Below, piece after piece: positions 45,801 through 58,975 of a DNA stretch of 64,000 bases (the first letter of the stretch is position 1; the number at the start of each line of letters is the position of its first letter). The stretch is from NCBI RefSeq assembly GCF_014203855.1, contig NZ_JACHJV010000001.1:124001-188000 (forward strand), in the 5' to 3' direction. The position numbers were made by a program, and so were the translations under genes. Under the pieces are notes generated by a model. It worked only from the letters and a program-made list of their open reading frames with translations. It did no database searches and was not told the DNA's origin. The stretch comes from Kitasatospora kifunensis. Its GTDB lineage: Bacteria; Actinomycetota; Actinomycetes; Streptomycetales; Streptomycetaceae.

Positions 45801-48800
45801 ATCGCCACCTCGGAGGCCAGGTCGAACGCGTACTTCGCCGCCTCGGCCATCGCGCCGGCCAGGTCTTCCTCTGCGGTGGAAAGGTCCACCACCTGCAGGT
45901 CCCAGTCCAGTTCGTCCATCGTCAGGATCCGCTGGTAGGGCTCACCGTCGGCCACCGCGAACACCGTGCGCAGCACCTCGTGCCGCCCGATCACATCCCG
46001 CAGCGCCGCACCCAGCGCCGCCCGGTCCACGTCACCCGAGAGCCGCAGGGCCACCGGGACGTTGTAGGTGGCGCTCCGCCCCTCCAACTGACCGATGAAC
46101 CAGAGACGGCGCTGCGCGAACGACAGCGGCACCCGCTCAGGGCGCTCACCGGCGGTCAGCGCCACCCGAGCCCGGTCGGCACCGGCCAGCCGGGCCGCCA
46201 GCCCGGCCACCGTCGGCGCCTCGAACAGCACCCGCAGGGCCACCTCCACGCCCAGCACCACCCGCACCCGGCTGATCAACCGGGTCGCGAGCAGCGAGTG
46301 GCCGCCCAGCGCGAAGAAGTCGTCGTCCACGCCGACGCTCGCAACGCCCAGCACCTGCGCGAACACCGCACACAGAAGCTCCTCCTGCAGGTTCGCCGGG
46401 CCACGGCCCGCACCCACCGTGTACTCGGGGGCGGGCAGGGCCTTGCGGTCCAGCTTGCCGTTCACCGTCAGCGGCAGGGCATCCAGCACCACCACCGCAG
46501 CCGGCACCATGTGCTCCGGCAGCTGCTGCCCGGCGAACTGGCGCACCACGCCCGGCAGCCCGGCCACGTCCACGCCGTCGCCGGCAGGCACCACGTACGC
46601 CACCAGGCGCAGGTCACCCGGGCTGTCCTCACGCGCGACCACCGCCGCCTGCGCGACCTGCGGGTGCCCGGCAACCACGGCGCCGATCTCGCCCGGCTCG
46701 ATCCGGAAACCGCGGACCTTCACCTGCTCGTCCGCGCGTCCCACGAACTGCAGCTGGCCGTCGGCGTTCCACCTGGCCCGGTCGCCGGTGCGGTACATCC
46801 TCCCTCCTTGCCCGCCGCCGGGCAGGATGGGCCCACTCCCGGCGGCGGTGAACGGGCAGGCCACGAACCGCTGCGCGGTCAGCCCGGGCTGACCGAGGTA
46901 GCCGCGCGCCAACTGCCCGCCCGCGACGTAGACCTCGCCCGCGACCCCCACCGGGACGGGGTTGAGACGCTCGTCCAGGACGTAGGTGCTCAGCCCCGGA
47001 ATGCCACGCCCGATCACGCTGCCCGCCTCGCCGCTGTCCGCGTCGAGCGCCTTGAACGTGACGTGCACGGTCGTCTCGGTGATCCCGTACATGTTGATCA
47101 GCCTCGGCCCGCCGTCGGCATGCCGAGCCCACCAGCCGGACAGTCGCGCGGGGTCGAGCGCCTCTCCGCCGAACACCACCGCGCGCAGGCTCGCCACCGC
47201 CTCAGGACGACGCTCCTCGGCCGCCATCAGCTGGTAGAAGGCCGAGGGCGTCTGGCTGAGCATCGTGACGCGCTCGCGCTCGAGCAGCCCCAGGAACTCC
47301 TCCGGGGAACGGGAGGTCTCGTACGAAACCACGGCCACGCGCCCGCCGTGCAGCAGGGCGCCCCACAGCTCCCACACCGAGAAGTCGAAGGCGAAGGAGT
47401 GGAACCAGCTCCACACGTCGTCCGGTCCGAACTCGAACAGTCCCTGCGTCTGGGCGAACAGGCCGGTCACGTTGCGGTGGGTCACCGCCACGCCCTTGGG
47501 CCGGCCCGTCGAACCGGAGGTGTAGATCACATACGCCGGGTGCTCCGGCGAGAGCTCCCGCCCGGTCGGCACGGCACCGTCGAGCGCGGCCAGCTCAGCA
47601 GCCGTTGTGGCCTCGTCCAGGGCCACCACCGGGCCCTCGAACTCCGCCACCCGATCGCGCAGAGCCTCCGTCGTCAGGACGGACTCCGCCCCCGCATCGG
47701 TGAGCGTGTAGGCGATCCGCTCGGCCGGGTAGGCCGGATCGATCGGCAGATACGCGCCGCCCGCCTTCAGCACACCCAGCAGCGCCGCCACCAGCTCGAC
47801 ACCGCGCTCCAGGCACACCGCGACGATCGACTCCGGACCGACGCCCTGGCCGACCAGGTAGCGCGCCAGGCGGTTCGCCCGTGCGTCCAGCTCGGCGTAC
47901 GAGACCTCGGTGCCCTCGAACACCACTGCCACGGCATCCGGCGTCCGGGCCACCCGGGCCTCGAACAGCTCCGGCAGCGTCGCCGGGGCGGCCTCGACCG
48001 CGGCGGCGTTCCACTCCACCAGCACCCGGCGACGGTCGGCCTCGTCCAGCACGTCCACGGCGCCCAGCCGCAGCTGCGGGTCGCCGACCAGCAGCTCCAG
48101 CACCCGGGCGAGAGCGCCCGCGATCCGCTCGGCCGTCTGCGGCTCGAACAGGTCAGCCGCAACCGTCAGTGAGCCACGCAGGCCGACCGGCGCGCCCTTG
48201 GCGTCGAACTCCTCGCCGACGATCACGTCCAGGTCGAACTTGGCCGCCAGCGCCCCGGCGGAGATGCCCCCGGCCTGCGCACCCGGCAGGTCGAGCACCG
48301 CCTCGGCGTTGTTCTGCAGCGTCAGCATCACCTGGAACAGCGGGTGGCGGGCCATCGAGCGGACCGGGGCCAGCTCCTCGACCAGCCGCTCGAACGGCAC
48401 GTCCTGGTGGCCGAAGGCCGACAGTCCTGCCTCCCGCACCCGGCCCAGCACCTCACGGAAGGTCGGGTCGCCGGAGAGGTCCGTGCGCAGGACGAGCGTG
48501 TTGACGAAGAAGCCGACCAGCTCGTCGAGTGCCTCGTCGGTGCGCCCGGCGTTCGCCGAGCCGATCGGGATGTCGGTGCCCGCACCCAGACGGGAGAGCA
48601 GCACCGCGAGCGCGGCCTGCAATACCATGAACGTGGTCACACCCTCGGCCCGCGCCAGCTCCACCAGCCGCTCGTGCACCTGCGCCGGGACCTCCAGCGG
48701 AACCGTGTGCCCGCGGTGGCCGGCCACCGGCGGACGTGGACGGTCGAAGGGCAGCTCCAACTCCTCCGGAGCACCCGCCAAGGTGTCATGCCAGTAGGCG

Positions 48801-51800
48801 ATCTGACGTGACATCACGCTGTCCGGGTCGTGCTCGTCACCGAGCAGCTCGCGCTGCCAGAGCGCGTAGTCGGCGTACTGCACCGCCAGCGGCTCCCATT
48901 CAGGGGCCCGGCCCTCGCAGCGCGCCGCGTAGGCCGTCGAGACGTCCCGAGCCAGCGGGCCCATCGACCAACCGTCACCGGCGATGTGATGGATCGTCAC
49001 CACCAGGACCCGCTCGTCCGCACCGGCCGAGATCAGGCAGGCGCGGATCGGCAGCTCGGCGGACAGGTCGAACGCGTAGCCCGCCGCTTCGGCGACCGCG
49101 TCGGCCAGGCCGCTCGACGCGACCTCGTGGAACTGCAGGGCCCAGCTCAGTTCCTCGGTTCCGATGACGTGCTGGTAGGGCTCGCCGTCGGCCGTCGGGA
49201 AGGTGGTGCGCAGCACCTCGTGCCGGCCGATGACGTCCCGCAGCGCCGCGTTCAGCGCCTCGCGGTCCACGTCACCCGACAGCCGCAGGGCGGTCGGGAT
49301 GTTGTAGGTGGCACCGGGGCCTTCGAGCTGGCCGATGAACCACAGGCGGCGCTGCGCGAAGGACAGCGGCAACCGCTCGGGACGCTCACCGGCCACCAGG
49401 GCGATCCGGGCCTCGCCCGCCTCGGCGAGCCGGGCCGCGAACCCGGCCACCGTCGGCGCCTCGAACAGCACCCGCAGCGCCACCTCCACGCCCAGCACCA
49501 CCCGCACCCGGCTGATCAACCGGGTCGCGAGCAGCGAGTGACCACCCAGCGCGAAGAAGTCGTCATCCACACCGACGCTCGCAACCCCCAGCACCTGCGC
49601 GAACACCGCGCACAGAAGCTCCTCGCGCAGGTTCACCGGGCCTCGACCCGCACCCGTGGTGTACGTGGGGGCGGGCAGGGCCTTGCGGTCGAGCTTCTTG
49701 TTGACGGTCAGGGGCAGCTCATCGAGCAGCACCACCGCCGACGGCACCATGTAGTCCGGCAACCGCTCAGCCGCCAACTCCACCACCGCACCCGCCAAAC
49801 CAGCCCGCTCCACACCCACGACCGGCACCACATACGCCACCAGACGCACCTCACCCGGCTCATCCTCACGCGCCACCACCACAGCCTGAGCCACCGACGC
49901 ATGCCCCGCCACCACATTGGCGACCTCACCCGGCTCAATCCGGAAACCACGGATCTTCACCTGATCATCCGCACGCCCCGCAAACACCAACCGACCATCA
50001 GCCGTCCACCGCGCCCGATCACCCGTCCGATACAACCGCTCACCCACACCACCAAACGGATCCGCCACAAACCGCTCCGCCGTCAACCCCGCACGCCCCA
50101 AATACCCACGCGCCAACCCCACACCCGACACATACAACTCCCCCGCCACACCCACCGGCACCGGCTCCAACGACCCGTCCAACACAAACACCCGCATATT
50201 CACCACCGGCGAACCAATCGCCACCACACCCGACTCCGGATCACAACGCCACAACGTCGCATCCACCGTCGTCTCCGTCGGACCATACGAATTGAACATC
50301 ACCCGACCCCGAGCCCAACGCGCCATCACCTCCGGCGGACACGCCTCACCCGCCACCACCAACACCACACCCCGATCAATCGACCCCTCATCCAACGTCG
50401 CCAACACCGCCGGCGGCAACGTCACATGCGTCACCCCCTGCTCCGCCAAGAACCGCGGCAACGCCTCCCCCAACCGCCGCTCACCAGGAACCACCACCAA
50501 CGCAGCCCCCGACAACAACGCCATGAACCACTCCCACCCAAACGTGTCAAAACTCGCCGACGCAAACTGCCCCACCCGACACCCCGAACCCACACCCAAA
50601 TACCGCACATGACCCGCCACCAGACTCGCCACACCCCGATGCGAAACCACCACACCCTTCGGACGACCCGTCGAACCCGACGTATAAATCACATACGCCG
50701 GATGCACCGGCAACAACCCCACCCCAACCGGCACCCCACCCTCCACAACCGCCAACGCCTCAACCACCCCAGGCGCATCCAACACCACCACCGACACACC
50801 CGCCGGCACCGCCGAAGCCGTCACCGACGACGCCAACACCACCACCGGCCCCGCATCCTCCACCATGTAACCAATCCGCTCCACCGGATACGCCGGATCC
50901 ACCGGCAGATACGCACCACCCGCCTTCAACACACCCAACAACGCCACCATCAACTCAACACCACGCTCCAAACACACCGCCACCACCGACTCCGGACCAA
51001 CCCCCCGACCCACCAAATACCGCGCCAACCGGTTCGCCCGCTCATCCAACTCCCCATACGACACCTCAACACCACCAGCCACCACCGCCACCGCACCCGG
51101 AGCACGCGCCACCTGCGCCTCAAACAACTCCGGCACCGTCCCCACCACAACCTCAGCAGCCGTGTCATTCCACTCCACCAACAACTGACGACGCTCAACC
51201 TCACCAACCACCTCCACCGCACCCACCCGCACCCACGGCTCCGCCACCAACAACCCCAACACCCGAGCAAAACTCCCCGCCAACCGCTCAGCAGTCGCCG
51301 GATCAAACAGATCCGAAGCGGCGGCCACGGCGACATCCAGTCCTGCCGGGGCACCATCGGCGTCGAACTCTTCGCCGACGATCACGTCCAGGTCGAACTT
51401 CACGGCCGATGCCCCCGACGGCAGGCCCTGCGCCTCAAGGCCAGGCAGGTCGAGCACCGCCTCGGCGTTGTTCTGCAGCGTCAGCATCACCTGGAACAGC
51501 GGGTGGCGGGCCATCGAGCGGACCGGGGCCAGCTCCTCCACCAGCCGCTCGAACGGCACGTCCTGGTGCCCGAAGGCCGACAGACCGGCCTCCCGCACCC
51601 GACCCAGCACCTCACCGAAGGTCGGGTCACCGGAGAGGTCCGTCCGCAGCACCAGCGTGTTGACGAAGAAGCCGACCAGCTCGCCCAACGCGGCATCCGT
51701 GCGCCCGGCGATCGGCGAGCCGATCGGGATGTCGGTGCCCGCACCCAGACGGGAGAGCAGCACCGCGAGCGCGGCCTGCAACACCATGAACGTGGTCACA

Positions 51801-54800
51801 CCCTCGGCCCGCGCCACCTCCACCAACCGCTCGTGCACCTCGGCCGAGATCCCGACCTCCGCACGATGGCCGCCATGGCTCGCCACCGGCGGACGCGGAC
51901 GGTCGACCGGAAGATCGAGCTCCTCCGGCGCACCCTCCAACGTCTCACGCCAGTAGGCGACCTGACGGTTGATCAGACTTTCGGGATCCTGCTCATCGCC
52001 GAGCAGCTCGCGCTGCCAGAGCGCGTAGTCCGCGTACTGCACCGCCAACGGCTCCCACTCAGGGAACCGGCCCTCGCAACGGGCCGCGTAGGCGGTGGAG
52101 ATGTCGCGGGCCAGCGGGCCCATCGACCAGCCGTCACCGGCGATGTGATGAACCGTCACAACAAGCACGTGCTCATCCGGAGCGACCGAGAAGAGCGAGG
52201 CCCGGATCGGCACCTCCGAGGACAGGTCGAAGGCATACTGAGCGGCCGTGGCGACCGCATCGGTCAGCTCTGCCGCCGCGAGCTCGCTGCTCTGAAGGTC
52301 CCAGGTGAGGGTCTCGGCCCCGATGATGTGCTGGTAGGGCTCGCCGTCGGCCATCGGGAAGACAGTGCGCAGCACCTCGTGCCGCCCGATCACATCCCGC
52401 AGAGCCGCAGCCAGCGCCGCCCGCTCCAGCTTGCCCGACAGCCGCAGCGCCACCGGGACGTTGTAGGTGGCACTCGGCCCCTCCAACTGGCCGATGAACC
52501 AGAGACGGCGCTGCGCGAACGACAGCGGCACCCGCTCCGGCCGCTCACCCGCGGTCAGCGCCACCCGGGCCGCGCCGGCCTCCGCGAGGCGGGCCGCGAG
52601 CCCGGCCACCGTCGGCGTCTCGAAAAGCTCGCGCAGCGAGACCTCCAGACCCAGGAGGATACGGATCCGGCTGACCAGCCGCACGGCGAGCAGGGAGTGG
52701 CCACCCAGTGCGAAGAAGTCATCGTCGACGCCGACGCTCGCAAGGCCGAGCACCTCGGCGAAGGCCGCGCAGAGGATCTCCTCCCGGACACTCGACGGCC
52801 CACGACCCACGCCCACCGCGTACTCGGGCGCGGGCAGCGCCTTGCGGTCCAGCTTGCCGTTCACCGACAGCGGCAGGGCATCCAGCACCACGACCGCCGA
52901 GGGCACCATGTGGCCGGGCAGCCGTTCGGCCGTGAACTCCCGTACCAGAGCGCCCAGTCCGGCATCACCGTCGGTGGGCACGACGTAGGCGACCAGGCGC
53001 TTGTCACCCGCAACGTCCTCACGGGCAACCACCGCAGCCTGCGCCACCTGCGGGTGCGCGGCCACCACCGCCTGCACCTCACCGAGCTCGATCCGGAAAC
53101 CACGGACCTTCACCTGCTCGTCGACACGGCCCAGGTACTCCACCTGGCCGTCAGTGCTCCAGCGCACCAGGTCACCGGTCCGGTAGAGCCGCGAGCCGGC
53201 CGGACCGTACGGGTCGGCGACGAACCGCTCCGCCGTCAGGCCCGCACGACGCAGGTAGCCGCGCGCCAAGCCGGCACCGGCGATGTACAGCTCGCCGGCG
53301 ACGCCCACGGGCGCCGGGCGCAGACTCCCGTCCAGCACGTAGACCCGGGCGTTCGAGATCGGTCGTCCGATCGGCGGGGTGCTGTCGACCTCGCCGTCGG
53401 TGTACCAGGCGGTGGAGTAGACCGTCGCCTCGGTAGGACCGTAGATGTTCGCGACCCGGACGCCCGGCAGGGCCTTGCGGATGCTGCCGACCGCCTGGGC
53501 GGTGAGGGCCTCACCGGCGAGAACGACCGTACGGGCCCGGGCATCCAGGCCGCTGCCGCCCAGGACCTGGGCGAAGGCGGAGGGGACCGCACTGATCAGG
53601 CTCACCGGCCAGGGCCCGCGCTCCTGGTCGGCCAGGGCCAGCAGGTCGCGGACGATCTCGATGCTGCCGCCCGAGACCAGCGGGCCGAACAGCTCGAAGA
53701 CCGACACGTCGAAGTTGAGCGAGGTGGCGGCCAGCACCCGGGTGAACTCCTCGGCGCTGAACTCCCGGGACGCCCAGGCGAGCAGGGCGGCCACCGAGCG
53801 GTGCTCGACCACCACGCCCTTGGGGCGTCCGGTGGAACCGGAGGTGTAGATCACGTACGCCGGGTGCCCAGGGGTCACCGGTGCCAGGCGCTCCTCGGTG
53901 CCCAAGCCGCCCGAGGGCAAGGCTGTCAGCGTCTCGACCACCACCGGCGAGTCCAGCACGACCACGGCAGCGGTCGACTGCGACACCACCTCGGCGGTGC
54001 CCGCCGAGACCAGCGCCACCACCGGAGCAGCGTCCTCGAACAGGTAGCTGATCCGCTCGGCCGGGTAGGCCGGGTCGACCGGAAGGTAGGCGCCGCCGGC
54101 CTTGAGCACGCCGAACAGGGCCACCATCAGGTCGACACCGCGCTCCATGCAGACCGCGACCATCGACTCCGGGCCGACGCCCTGACCGACCAGGTACCGC
54201 GCCAGGCGGTTCGCCCGCGCGTCCAGCTCCGCGTAGGAGACCTCGATGCCGTCACAGGCGACGGCAACCGCATCCGGCGTCCGCGCCACCTGTGCCTCGA
54301 ACAGCTCCGGCACGGTCACCGAGGCGAGCTCGGCCGCCGTGTCGTTCCACTCCACCAGCACCCGGCGGCGCTCCGCCTCACCGAGCACATCCACCGCACT
54401 CAGTGCAACATCCGGACCACCCTCCAACGCCGCCTCCAGCACGGCCACCAGGTTCTCCACAGCCGTCCCGACCAGCGTCGCCACCGCCACCGGATCGACC
54501 GGAGCCACAGCGGCCACGGCCAACCCCATCCAATCGCCGTCGTCGTCGACCGCGACCGAGAGCGGGTAGTTGGTGCGGTCATGGGTGAACCGCGTCCTGA
54601 CCCCGGCCAGTTCCTGGCTCTCGTCCTGGTTCTGGCCGGAGTTGTGCCGGTAGTTGAAGAGCGAGGTGAACAGCGGCGTGTCGCCCGCGACCCCGCTGGC
54701 TCGCTGGGCCACAGCCAGGGGTGCATGCTCGTGCTCCAGCAGCTCGGCCAGCTGGCCGCGCATCGCCGACACCGCTGCCAGCACGCCGAGTTCGTCCGTC

Positions 54801-57800
54801 CGGACGCGCACCGGCAGCGTGTTCATGAACGGCCCGGGCACCCGGTCGGAGCCGGCACCGGCGTTCATCCGCCCGAACAGGACCGTACCGAACACGACAT
54901 CATCGCGGCCGCTGACCGCGGCCAGCACCCGGGCCCACGCCAGGTGCAGCAGCGTCGCCGGGCTGGAGCCGAGACGACGGGCGACATCGCGCAGCCGACC
55001 GCTCAGCTCGGGCGCAAACTCCAGCTGCGCCTCGACCGAGTCCCAACCGTCCCCACGCACGTCCAGCAACCCAAACGGCGCGGTCGGCTCGGTCACATCA
55101 CCCAGCAGCCCGGCGAAGAACCGCTCATGCTCCCCACCGCCCATACCTGCGCGCGCCTGCGCGACGAAGTCACGGAACGGCAGCGGCACCGCCAACTCCC
55201 CACCACGACCGGCGAGAAACGCCTGCACCTCCTCCAGCATCACCATCATCGCCGTGTGGTCACGCACCATGTGGTGCATGCGCAGCAGCGCCAGCCACCG
55301 GCCCGTGCCCGGCTCGGCCGCCGTGTGCAGCCCGAGCAGCGGCGCCCGGCCGAGGTCCATGGAGAGACCACCCAGGGCGACCAACTCACCGACCGGGTCT
55401 GTGCCCTGCAGGTCCAGGACGACGGTCTCGACCGGCAGTGCCGCGTGTCGCCAGACCACCTGGACGGGCTCACGCAGCCCCTCCCAGACGATCGCCGTGC
55501 GCAGGATGTCGTGCCGGTCCACCACACGCTGCAACGCGTCCACAAAGGCGTCCAGCCGGGCCCGCGAGTCGAACTCCAGCACGGTCGGCGTCACATAAGC
55601 GTCCTCGCCACCGTCCGCCAGCAGGTGGTGAAAGTGCAGGCCCTCCTGCAGCGGCGCCAGCGGGTAGACGTCAGCGACGTTCGCCGCGCCACCCTCGACG
55701 GTGGCCACGATCCGCTCGACCTCAGCGGCCGACAGCTCCACCAGGGGCAGCATCTCCGGCGTGATCTCCCGCGCGTCCACCGGGATCGCGTTCGCCGGAA
55801 CCACGACCTGCTCCGCACCGGCCGCAACCGCGAGACCGGCCACCGTCGGCGTCTGGAACAGCGCCCGCACCGAGATCGACACACCACGACCACGCAGCCA
55901 CTCCACCAGGCGGATCGCCAGCAGGGAGTGGCCGCCCAATGCGAAGAAGTCATCGTCGACGCCGACGCTCTCCACGCCGAGCGCCTCGGCGAACGCCGTG
56001 CAGAGGATCTCCTCACGGACACTCGACGGCCCACGGCCCGAACCGGCCGCATACTCGGGCGCGGGCAGCGCCTTGCGGTCCAGCTTCCCGTTGCCGGTCA
56101 GCGGCAGCGCCTCCAGCATCACGACCGCCGAGGGCACCATGTGCTCCGGCAACTGCTGTGCGACGAACTGGCGCACACTGGCCGACAGTTGCTCGTCAGC
56201 CTTGGCGGGCACCACGTAGGCGACCAGGCGCTTGTCACCCGGGATGTCCTCACGGGCGATGACGGCGGCCTGCGCGACCTGCGGGTGCGCGGCCACCACC
56301 GCCTGCACCTCGCCGAGCTCGATCCGGAAACCACGGATCTTCACCTGGTCGTCGGCGCGGCCCAGGTACTCCACCTGACCGTCCGTGTTCCAGCGAGCGA
56401 GGTCGCCGGTGCGGTACAGCCGCTCACCCGAGGCGTACGGGGAGGCGACGAACCGCTCCGCAGTCAGGCCGGCGCGGCCCACGTACCCGCGCGCCAACCC
56501 GGCGCCCGCTACGTACAGTTCACCTGTCACCCCCGGCGCCACCGGGTGCAGCCACTCGTCCAGGACGTACAGCCGAGTGTTGGCGATCGGCGAGCCGATC
56601 GGGACCACGCCGCCGGCCGGGAGCTCGCAGCCGAGTCGGGTGGTCGCGACACCGATCGTCGTCTCGGTGGGGCCGTAGTGGTTGAAGACCCCGCGGTCAC
56701 CGGCCGCCGCCAGCAGCTCCCGCACCCAGGCGGCCGGGGCGGCCTCGCCGCCGAGGATCAGCGAGCCGGCCGGCAGCACGCGCTCCAGGCCGGCCGCCGC
56801 GCCCAGCGCGGCCAGGTGCGAGGGCACCGCCTTGACGTAGTCGATGGCGTGCTCGGCCAGGTAGGCCGCCACTGCCGCCGGGTCGGTGGCCGCTCCCTCG
56901 TCCAGGATGTGCAGTTGCCCGCCCGTGGCCAGGCTCGCGAACACGATGGTGTTGCCCAGGTCGGTGACCTGCGCCTGCAGCAGCGCGTACCGGCCGCCGG
57001 CCTCGCCCAGGCCCAGCCTGGCGGGCACCGAGGAGACGTAGTTGGCCAGCGAGCCGTGCGTGACGGCCACGCCCTTCGGCTGCCCCGTCGAGCCGGAGGT
57101 GTAGATCACGTACGCCAGGCCGCCCCGGGCCGGCGCGACGCCCGGCGCGGTCGCCGCGCGGCCGTCGAGTGCCTCGGCAACCGCGGCGGTGTCCAGGGCC
57201 AGCGTGGGCACGGCGCCGACCGGCAGCCCGGCGAGCACGCTCTGCGTCCCCAGCAGCAGCGCCGCGCCACTGTCGGCCACCATGTACGCCAGGCGCTCCA
57301 CCGGCTGCTCCGCATCGAGCGGAAGGTACCCGGCACCCGCCTTCCAGACGGCCAGGATCGCCGTGATCATGTCGATGCCGCGGGGCAGGCAGAGGCCCAC
57401 CACCGACTCGGCGCCCACGCCCTGCTCGGCCAGGTGGTTCGCCAGTCGGTTCGCCCGCGCGTCCAGCTCGGCGTAGGTGACCTCGGTGCCGTCGCACACG
57501 ACGGCAACCGCATCCGGCATCCGGACGGCCTGCGCCTCGAACAGGCCTGCCACCGACGCGTCGGGGAGCTCGGCCGCCGTGTCGTTCCACTCGGTGAGCA
57601 CCTGGCGGCGCTCGGTCTCGTCCAGCACGTCCACCGCGCTGAGCCGCAACTGCGGGTCACCGGCGAGCAGTTCCAGCAGGCGCGCCCAGCGCGCCGCGAT
57701 CCGCTCGGCCGATGCCGCGTCGAACAGGTCCGCCGCCACGGTCAGCGCGCCGCCCAGGCCGTCCGGCGTGCCGGTGGCGGAGAAGGCCTCGTTGACGCTC

Positions 57801-58975
57801 ATGCTCAGGTCGAACTTCGCCGTCGCCGGGCCGGCCGAGAAGTCCGCCGGCATCCCGGTGGCCTGCGCGCCCGGCAGGTCGACGACCGCCTCGGCGATGT
57901 TCTGCACCGTGAGCATCACCTGGAACAGCGGATGCCGCGCGAGCGAACGGGCCGGGGCCAGCTCCTCGACCAGGCGCTCGAACGGCACGTCCTGGTGCGC
58001 GAACGCCGACAGTCCCGACTCCCGCACCTGCGCCAGCAGGTCACGGAAGGTCGGGTCCCCCGAGAGGTCCGTACGCAGTACCAGGGTGTTGACGAAGAAG
58101 CCGACCAGGTCGCGCAGTTCGACATCCGTGCGGCCGGCCACCGAGGCACCGATCGGGATGTCGGTGCCCGCCCCCAGACGGGAGAGCAGCACCGCGAGCG
58201 CGGCCTGCAACACCATGAACGTGGTCACACCCTCGGCCCGCGCCATCTCCACCAACCGCGCGTGCACCTGCGCCGGGACCTCCAGCGGCACGGTGTGGCC
58301 GCGGTAGCTGGCCACCGCCGGGCGTGAACGGTCGAAGGGCAGCGCCAGCTCCTCCGGCGCTCCGGCCAATGTCTCACGCCAGTAGGCGACCTGACGGGAG
58401 ATCACACTGTCCGTGTCACTGTCCGCGCCGAGCAACTCGCGCTGCCAGAGCGTGTAGTCGGCGTACTGCACCGCCAGCGGCTCCCACGCAGGGGCCCGGC
58501 CCTCGCAGCGTGCCGCGTACGCCACCGAGACGTCCCGGGCCAGTGGCGCCATCGACCAGCCGTCACCCGCGATATGGTGCACCACCACGGCCAGGGCGTG
58601 CTCGTCCGGGCCGGCCGAGCAGAGCCAGGCGCGGATCGGCAGGTCGGCGGAGAGGTCGAAGACGTGCCCCATGGCCCCGGCGACCGCCTCGGCCAACTCC
58701 TCGGCTCCGGCGGTGGCCGGCAGCTCCACCAGCTGCAGGTCCCACTCCACCTCCTCGACCTCGAGGATGCGCTGGTAGGGCTCGCCGTCGGCCACGGCGA
58801 ACAGCGTGCGCAGCACCTCGTGGCGGCCTATGACGTCCCGCAGAGCCGCGCCCAGCGCCGCCCGGTCCACCCGGCCCGACAGGCGCAGCGCGATCGGAAT
58901 GTTGTAGGTCGCGCTCGGACCCTCCAGCTGGTCGATGAACCACAACCGGCGCTGCGCGAATGACAACGGAATCAT
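36503..58975 (-). CDS. NRPS2: giant seven-module synthetase
   Basis: 7490 aa, seven C-A-T modules and no TE or separate E domain. The predicted order is Asp (DLTKIGHIGK), unassigned (DVFSVAIVYK), unassigned (DTWTVASVDK), Thr (DFWSVGMVHK), Asp (DLTKVGHIGK), aromatic (DAATVAAVCK), unassigned (DALSVGTVIK). The C domains of modules 2 and 7 are dual C/E type, so residues 1 and 6 should be D. All carrier serines and all C-domain His motifs are present. The ATG at 58975 has GAGGA six bases upstream, inside a vestigial carrier tail. The first C domain is an ordinary L-type, so this protein takes its chain from NRPS1 and is not the initiator. Its StrR-type promoter and the upstream terminator suggest it is transcribed alone. 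Confidence 0.97.
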   Translation of the reverse strand: MIPLSFAQRRLWFIDQLEGPSATYNIPIALRLSGRVDRAALGAALRDVIGRHEVLRTLFAVADGEPYQRILEVEEVEWDLQLVELPATAGAEELAEAVAGAMGHVFDLSADLPIRAWLCSAGPDEHALAVVVHHIAGDGWSMAPLARDVSVAYAARCEGRAPAWEPLAVQYADYTLWQRELLGADSDTDSVISRQVAYWRETLAGAPEELALPFDRSRPAVASYRGHTVPLEVPAQVHARLVEMARAEGVTTFMVLQAALAVLLSRLGAGTDIPIGASVAGRTDVELRDLVGFFVNTLVLRTDLSGDPTFRDLLAQVRESGLSAFAHQDVPFERLVEELAPARSLARHPLFQVMLTVQNIAEAVVDLPGAQATGMPADFSAGPATAKFDLSMSVNEAFSATGTPDGLGGALTVAADLFDAASAERIAARWARLLELLAGDPQLRLSAVDVLDETERRQVLTEWNDTAAELPDASVAGLFEAQAVRMPDAVAVVCDGTEVTYAELDARANRLANHLAEQGVGAESVVGLCLPRGIDMITAILAVWKAGAGYLPLDAEQPVERLAYMVADSGAALLLGTQSVLAGLPVGAVPTLALDTAAVAEALDGRAATAPGVAPARGGLAYVIYTSGSTGQPKGVAVTHGSLANYVSSVPARLGLGEAGGRYALLQAQVTDLGNTIVFASLATGGQLHILDEGAATDPAAVAAYLAEHAIDYVKAVPSHLAALGAAAGLERVLPAGSLILGGEAAPAAWVRELLAAAGDRGVFNHYGPTETTIGVATTRLGCELPAGGVVPIGSPIANTRLYVLDEWLHPVAPGVTGELYVAGAGLARGYVGRAGLTAERFVASPYASGERLYRTGDLARWNTDGQVEYLGRADDQVKIRGFRIELGEVQAVVAAHPQVAQAAVIAREDIPGDKRLVAYVVPAKADEQLSASVRQFVAQQLPEHMVPSAVVMLEALPLTGNGKLDRKALPAPEYAAGSGRGPSSVREEILCTAFAEALGVESVGVDDDFFALGGHSLLAIRLVEWLRGRGVSISVRALFQTPTVAGLAVAAGAEQVVVPANAIPVDAREITPEMLPLVELSAAEVERIVATVEGGAANVADVYPLAPLQEGLHFHHLLADGGEDAYVTPTVLEFDSRARLDAFVDALQRVVDRHDILRTAIVWEGLREPVQVVWRHAALPVETVVLDLQGTDPVGELVALGGLSMDLGRAPLLGLHTAAEPGTGRWLALLRMHHMVRDHTAMMVMLEEVQAFLAGRGGELAVPLPFRDFVAQARAGMGGGEHERFFAGLLGDVTEPTAPFGLLDVRGDGWDSVEAQLEFAPELSGRLRDVARRLGSSPATLLHLAWARVLAAVSGRDDVVFGTVLFGRMNAGAGSDRVPGPFMNTLPVRVRTDELGVLAAVSAMRGQLAELLEHEHAPLAVAQRASGVAGDTPLFTSLFNYRHNSGQNQDESQELAGVRTRFTHDRTNYPLSVAVDDDGDWMGLAVAAVAPVDPVAVATLVGTAVENLVAVLEAALEGGPDVALSAVDVLGEAERRRVLVEWNDTAAELASVTVPELFEAQVARTPDAVAVACDGIEVSYAELDARANRLARYLVGQGVGPESMVAVCMERGVDLMVALFGVLKAGGAYLPVDPAYPAERISYLFEDAAPVVALVSAGTAEVVSQSTAAVVVLDSPVVVETLTALPSGGLGTEERLAPVTPGHPAYVIYTSGSTGRPKGVVVEHRSVAALLAWASREFSAEEFTRVLAATSLNFDVSVFELFGPLVSGGSIEIVRDLLALADQERGPWPVSLISAVPSAFAQVLGGSGLDARARTVVLAGEALTAQAVGSIRKALPGVRVANIYGPTEATVYSTAWYTDGEVDSTPPIGRPISNARVYVLDGSLRPAPVGVAGELYIAGAGLARGYLRRAGLTAERFVADPYGPAGSRLYRTGDLVRWSTDGQVEYLGRVDEQVKVRGFRIELGEVQAVVAAHPQVAQAAVVAREDVAGDKRLVAYVVPTDGDAGLGALVREFTAERLPGHMVPSAVVVLDALPLSVNGKLDRKALPAPEYAVGVGRGPSSVREEILCAAFAEVLGLASVGVDDDFFALGGHSLLAVRLVSRIRILLGLEVSLRELFETPTVAGLAARLAEAGAARVALTAGERPERVPLSFAQRRLWFIGQLEGPSATYNVPVALRLSGKLERAALAAALRDVIGRHEVLRTVFPMADGEPYQHIIGAETLTWDLQSSELAAAELTDAVATAAQYAFDLSSEVPIRASLFSVAPDEHVLVVTVHHIAGDGWSMGPLARDISTAYAARCEGRFPEWEPLAVQYADYALWQRELLGDEQDPESLINRQVAYWRETLEGAPEELDLPVDRPRPPVASHGGHRAEVGISAEVHERLVEVARAEGVTTFMVLQAALAVLLSRLGAGTDIPIGSPIAGRTDAALGELVGFFVNTLVLRTDLSGDPTFGEVLGRVREAGLSAFGHQDVPFERLVEELAPVRSMARHPLFQVMLTLQNNAEAVLDLPGLEAQGLPSGASAVKFDLDVIVGEEFDADGAPAGLDVAVAAASDLFDPATAERLAGSFARVLGLLVAEPWVRVGAVEVVGEVERRQLLVEWNDTAAEVVVGTVPELFEAQVARAPGAVAVVAGGVEVSYGELDERANRLARYLVGRGVGPESVVAVCLERGVELMVALLGVLKAGGAYLPVDPAYPVERIGYMVEDAGPVVVLASSVTASAVPAGVSVVVLDAPGVVEALAVVEGGVPVGVGLLPVHPAYVIYTSGSTGRPKGVVVSHRGVASLVAGHVRYLGVGSGCRVGQFASASFDTFGWEWFMALLSGAALVVVPGERRLGEALPRFLAEQGVTHVTLPPAVLATLDEGSIDRGVVLVVAGEACPPEVMARWARGRVMFNSYGPTETTVDATLWRCDPESGVVAIGSPVVNMRVFVLDGSLEPVPVGVAGELYVSGVGLARGYLGRAGLTAERFVADPFGGVGERLYRTGDRARWTADGRLVFAGRADDQVKIRGFRIEPGEVANVVAGHASVAQAVVVAREDEPGEVRLVAYVVPVVGVERAGLAGAVVELAAERLPDYMVPSAVVLLDELPLTVNKKLDRKALPAPTYTTGAGRGPVNLREELLCAVFAQVLGVASVGVDDDFFALGGHSLLATRLISRVRVVLGVEVALRVLFEAPTVAGFAARLAEAGEARIALVAGERPERLPLSFAQRRLWFIGQLEGPGATYNIPTALRLSGDVDREALNAALRDVIGRHEVLRTTFPTADGEPYQHVIGTEELSWALQFHEVASSGLADAVAEAAGYAFDLSAELPIRACLISAGADERVLVVTIHHIAGDGWSMGPLARDVSTAYAARCEGRAPEWEPLAVQYADYALWQRELLGDEHDPDSVMSRQIAYWHDTLAGAPEELELPFDRPRPPVAGHRGHTVPLEVPAQVHERLVELARAEGVTTFMVLQAALAVLLSRLGAGTDIPIGSANAGRTDEALDELVGFFVNTLVLRTDLSGDPTFREVLGRVREAGLSAFGHQDVPFERLVEELAPVRSMARHPLFQVMLTLQNNAEAVLDLPGAQAGGISAGALAAKFDLDVIVGEEFDAKGAPVGLRGSLTVAADLFEPQTAERIAGALARVLELLVGDPQLRLGAVDVLDEADRRRVLVEWNAAAVEAAPATLPELFEARVARTPDAVAVVFEGTEVSYAELDARANRLARYLVGQGVGPESIVAVCLERGVELVAALLGVLKAGGAYLPIDPAYPAERIAYTLTDAGAESVLTTEALRDRVAEFEGPVVALDEATTAAELAALDGAVPTGRELSPEHPAYVIYTSGSTGRPKGVAVTHRNVTGLFAQTQGLFEFGPDDVWSWFHSFAFDFSVWELWGALLHGGRVAVVSYETSRSPEEFLGLLERERVTMLSQTPSAFYQLMAAEERRPEAVASLRAVVFGGEALDPARLSGWWARHADGGPRLINMYGITETTVHVTFKALDADSGEAGSVIGRGIPGLSTYVLDERLNPVPVGVAGEVYVAGGQLARGYLGQPGLTAQRFVACPFTAAGSGPILPGGGQGGRMYRTGDRARWNADGQLQFVGRADEQVKVRGFRIEPGEIGAVVAGHPQVAQAAVVAREDSPGDLRLVAYVVPAGDGVDVAGLPGVVRQFAGQQLPEHMVPAAVVVLDALPLTVNGKLDRKALPAPEYTVGAGRGPANLQEELLCAVFAQVLGVASVGVDDDFFALGGHSLLATRLISRVRVVLGVEVALRVLFEAPTVAGLAARLAGADRARVALTAGERPERVPLSFAQRRLWFIGQLEGRSATYNVPVALRLSGDVDRAALGAALRDVIGRHEVLRTVFAVADGEPYQRILTMDELDWDLQVVDLSTAEEDLAGAMAEAAKYAFDLASEVAIRAWLFSAGPDEHVLMVTVHHIAADGWSMGPLARDVSTAYAARCEGRAPEWAPLPVQYADYALWQRELLGDEQDPESLINRQVAYWRETLAGAPEELGLPFDRPRPSVASHRGHTVPLDVPAEVHAGLLEVARAEGVTTFMVLQAALAVLLSRLGAGTDIPIGSANAGRTDEALDDLVGGFVNTLVLRADLSGNPTFGEVLERVREAGLSGFAHQDVPFERLVEELAPSRSMARHPLFQVVLTKQNTIEAVLDLQGVQTGGVSASSASGSRAAKFDLDVMVGEVFDAEGGPVGLRGSVTVAADLFDAGVAGRIAGGLARVLELLAGDPGLRLSAVDVLDAGERRQVLTGWNDTAVEVPSLMVHQLFEAQAARVPDAVAIVADGIGVSYGELDARANRLAHYLVGQGVGPESVVGLSLPRGVEMIAAILAVWKAGAGYLPIDPVQPAERIAFMMRDSRAALVLTTDETLEDLPSVGVRLVAVDGTLVAMQLAAAPVSAPRVSVVPDGLAYVIYTSGSTGRPKGVAVTYGSLANYVSSVPSRVGFGAAGGRYALLQAQATDLGNTVVFASLATGGELHVLDEEAVTDPAAVAGYLADRRIDYLKAVPSHLAALSAAGSGGAAGVLPGRSLVLGGEAASPALVGELLAAAGGCGVFNHYGPTEATIGVATTRLTEELVATGVVPIGSPIGNTALYVLDEFLSPVAPGVVGELYIAGAGLARGYVGRAGLTAERFVASPFVAGVRMYRTGDRARWTADGQVVFLGRADDQVKVRGFRIEPAEVASVLSGHPLVEQAVVVAREDSPGDVRLIAYVVPADEDLDEGGLSAGVRKFAGQRLPEHMVPAAVVVLEALPLTGNGKLDRKALPAPDFAAAAGAGRGPATLQEEILCAAFAEVLGLPSVGVEDDFFDLGGHSLLAVRLVSRIRVVLGVEIEIRVLFEAPTVAGLAARLAEAGAARVALTAGERPERVPLSFAQRRLWFIGQLEGPSATYNTPMALRLSGDVDQEALGAALRDLLGRHEVLRTVFPVADGEPYQHVLTMDELAWELSVAEVAPAELAAAVAEARAHAFDLSAEVPIRAWLFKDGAEEQVLVLTVHHIASDGWSTGPLARDVSTAYAARCEGRAPQWTPLPVQYADYALWQRELLGDEQDPQSVLSRQVAYWRDTLAGAPEELALPFDHARPAAASYRGHRVPLEVPAQVHARLVELARAEGVTTYMVLQAALAVLLSRLGAGTDIPIGSPNAGRTDEALDDLIGFFVNTLVLRTDLSGDPTFAELFSRVRESGLSAFAHQDVPFERLVEELAPTRSLARHPLFQVSLTLQNNAEAVVDLPGVQAGGTPSALSAGAAVAKFDLDVSVAEAFDEDGAPAGLRGVVIAASDLFESDSVARLARRLTRVLELLAGDPQLRLSAVDVLDEAERRRILLEWNDTAVDLAPATVPELFEAQVARTPQAVAIASDGFEVSYAELDARANRLAHHLAGQGVGPESVVGVVLERGVDLVVALLGVQKAGGAYLPIDPAYPAARIAYTLTDAQAAVVLTTAESAEVLPEGTARILLDEPVTVAALAELDGAVPPARALLPGHPAYVIYTSGSTGRPKGVVVPHAGVGSLLAAQAERFAVDEASRMLQFASVGFDAASAEMLVALCSGACLVVAPAAELLPGAGLAELVARQGVTHVTLPPAVLAVLAREDLRSVSTLVSAGEALAGDLVAKWAPGRRLVNAYGPTEATVCATMTRPLAADDQPCIGGPITNARVYVLDASLAPVAPGVVGELYIAGSGLARGYVGRAGLTAERFVASPFASGGRLYRTGDLARWNAGGQLEYLGRADDQVKIRGFRIEPGEVQAVLAGHPLVAQAAVVVREDSPGDRRLVGYLVPAEGGEQLADSVRQLAVQRLPEYMVPAALVVLDELPLTVNGKLDRRALPAPEYAAGSGRGPSSVREEILCAAFAEVLGVASVGVDDDFFALGGHSLLAVRLVEWLRGRGVSVSVRALFQTPTVAGLAAVAGAEQIVVPANAIPADAQVITPEMLPLVELSAEEVERVVATVEGGAANVADVYPLAPLQEGLLFHHLLAAGGEDAYVTPMVVEFDSRERLDAFLGALQQVVDRHDVYRTAIVWEGLREPVQVVWRRAALPVETVVLDPQGTDPVAELVAAGGLSMDLGRAPLVGLHVAAEPGGDRWLGLLRMHHMVQDHTAVEVVMEEVQAFLTGRGDQLAEPQSFREFVAQARVGVDSGEHEKFFTELLGDVTEPTAPFGLVDVHGVGADSTRGVTDFTPELVGRLREVSRRLGSSTATVMHVAWARVLAAVSGRDDVVFGTVLFGRMNAGAGSDRAAGPFINTLPVRVRTDELGALAAVSAMRGQLAELLEHEHAPLAVAQQASGVAGDTPLFTSLFNYRHNADPSEAEPQDEGIEGIRTVFSRERTNYPLSVAVDDNGSVIGLAVDAVAGVDPEAVAELVSTATENLVAALEAALDSGSDLPLGAVEVLGEAERRRVVVQWNDTGVEVAGVVVPELFAGQVVRHPGSVAVVFEGVELSYGELDARANRLAHLLVGRGVGAESVVGLCLPRGIEMVVSILAVWKAGGAYVPLDPEYPVERLAFMVADSGAGVVVGRRDVVGGLVDGFGVEGLVWLDDVSVVGELAGLPVSAPGVSVGLGGLAYVIYTSGSTGVPKGVAVSHGSLANLVGVFGPLMGVGPGVGVLQFASFSFDASVLDVAVTLGWGGSLVVAGVGERAEPGLLRGLVGSAGVRSASVVPSLLGVLEPGDLAGVGSLVVGAEAIGAGLARVWSGGRRLVNTYGPTEATVIVAAGVVDPGVEGVVPFGSPVANSRLFVLDGLLRPVAPGVVGELYVAGVQLARGYVGRAGLTGERFVANPFELGARMYRTGDLARWTGDGRLVFAGRADEQVKVRGFRIELGEVQSVVAGHPLVAQAAVVAREDVPGDKRLVAYVVPTGTGSEDGLAASVREFAAERLPGYMVPAAVVVLGALPLTVNGKLDRRVLPAPEYAATAGSGRGPSTPQEEILCEAFAQVLGLEKVGVDDDFFALGGHSLLAVRLISRVRAALGVEVEIGALFEAPTVAGFALRIGEVKSTRPALRPMRNREDS
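39806..42905 (-). other. NRPS2 module 6: C-A(aromatic)-T
   Basis: An L-type C domain (HHIASDGWS). The pocket DAATVAAVCK is close to Phe (DAWTVAAVCK) and beta-hydroxytyrosine (DASTVAAVCK) codes, so an aromatic amino acid is likely. The residue should be epimerized by the dual C/E domain of module 7. Confidence 0.75.
42906..46131 (-). other. NRPS2 module 5: C-A(Asp)-T
   Basis: An L-type C domain (HHIAADGWS). Pocket DLTKVGHIGK, aspartate. Near copy of NRPS4 module 4, except for the carrier/C boundary. Confidence 0.85.
43208..44992 (-). repeat. Asp A-domain duplicated block (copy b)
   Basis: Partner of 13449-15233, offset 29,759, with few differences by eye. Confidence 0.85.
46132..49371 (-). 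other. NRPS2 module 4: C-A(Thr)-T
   Basis: An L-type C domain (HHIAGDGWS). Pocket DFWSVGMVHK, one change from the classical threonine code DFWNVGMVHK. The sequence [12 protein letters not shown] is also typical of Thr domains. This Thr is a candidate lactone partner. Confidence 0.82.
49372..52530 (-). other. NRPS2 module 3: C-A(DTWTVASVDK)-T
   Basis: An L-type C domain (HHIAGDGWS). The pocket DTWTVASVDK resembles aromatic codes at positions 3-4 but ends VDK; substrate not assigned. The A10 motif is NKKLDRK where the others have NGKLDRK. Much of the A domain is nearly the same DNA as the partial A domain of NRPS1. Confidence 0.78.
49682..50505 (-). repeat. A-domain duplicated block (copy a, DTWTVASVDK)
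   Basis: Nearly identical to 63177-64000 (offset 13,495); the other copy continues past the window edge. Confidence 0.85.
52531..55829 (-). other. NRPS2 module 2: dual C/E-A(DVFSVAIVYK)-T
   Basis: A dual C/E domain ([28 protein letters not shown]). Same A domain as NRPS4 module 2, but the carrier domain belongs to the subtype that precedes L-type C domains ([20 protein letters not shown]), so the residue should stay L. Confidence 0.8.
52776..54325 (-). repeat. A-domain duplicated block (copy b, DVFSVAIVYK)
   Basis: Partner of 19861-21410, offset 32,915. Confidence 0.85.
55830..58975 (-). other. NRPS2 module 1: C-A(Asp)-T
   Basis: An L-type C domain (HHIAGDGWS) that receives the NRPS1 chain. 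Pocket DLTKIGHIGK, aspartate code with one conservative change. This Asp domain is clearly diverged from the other three (ordinary G/C-ended codons throughout). Confidence 0.82.
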
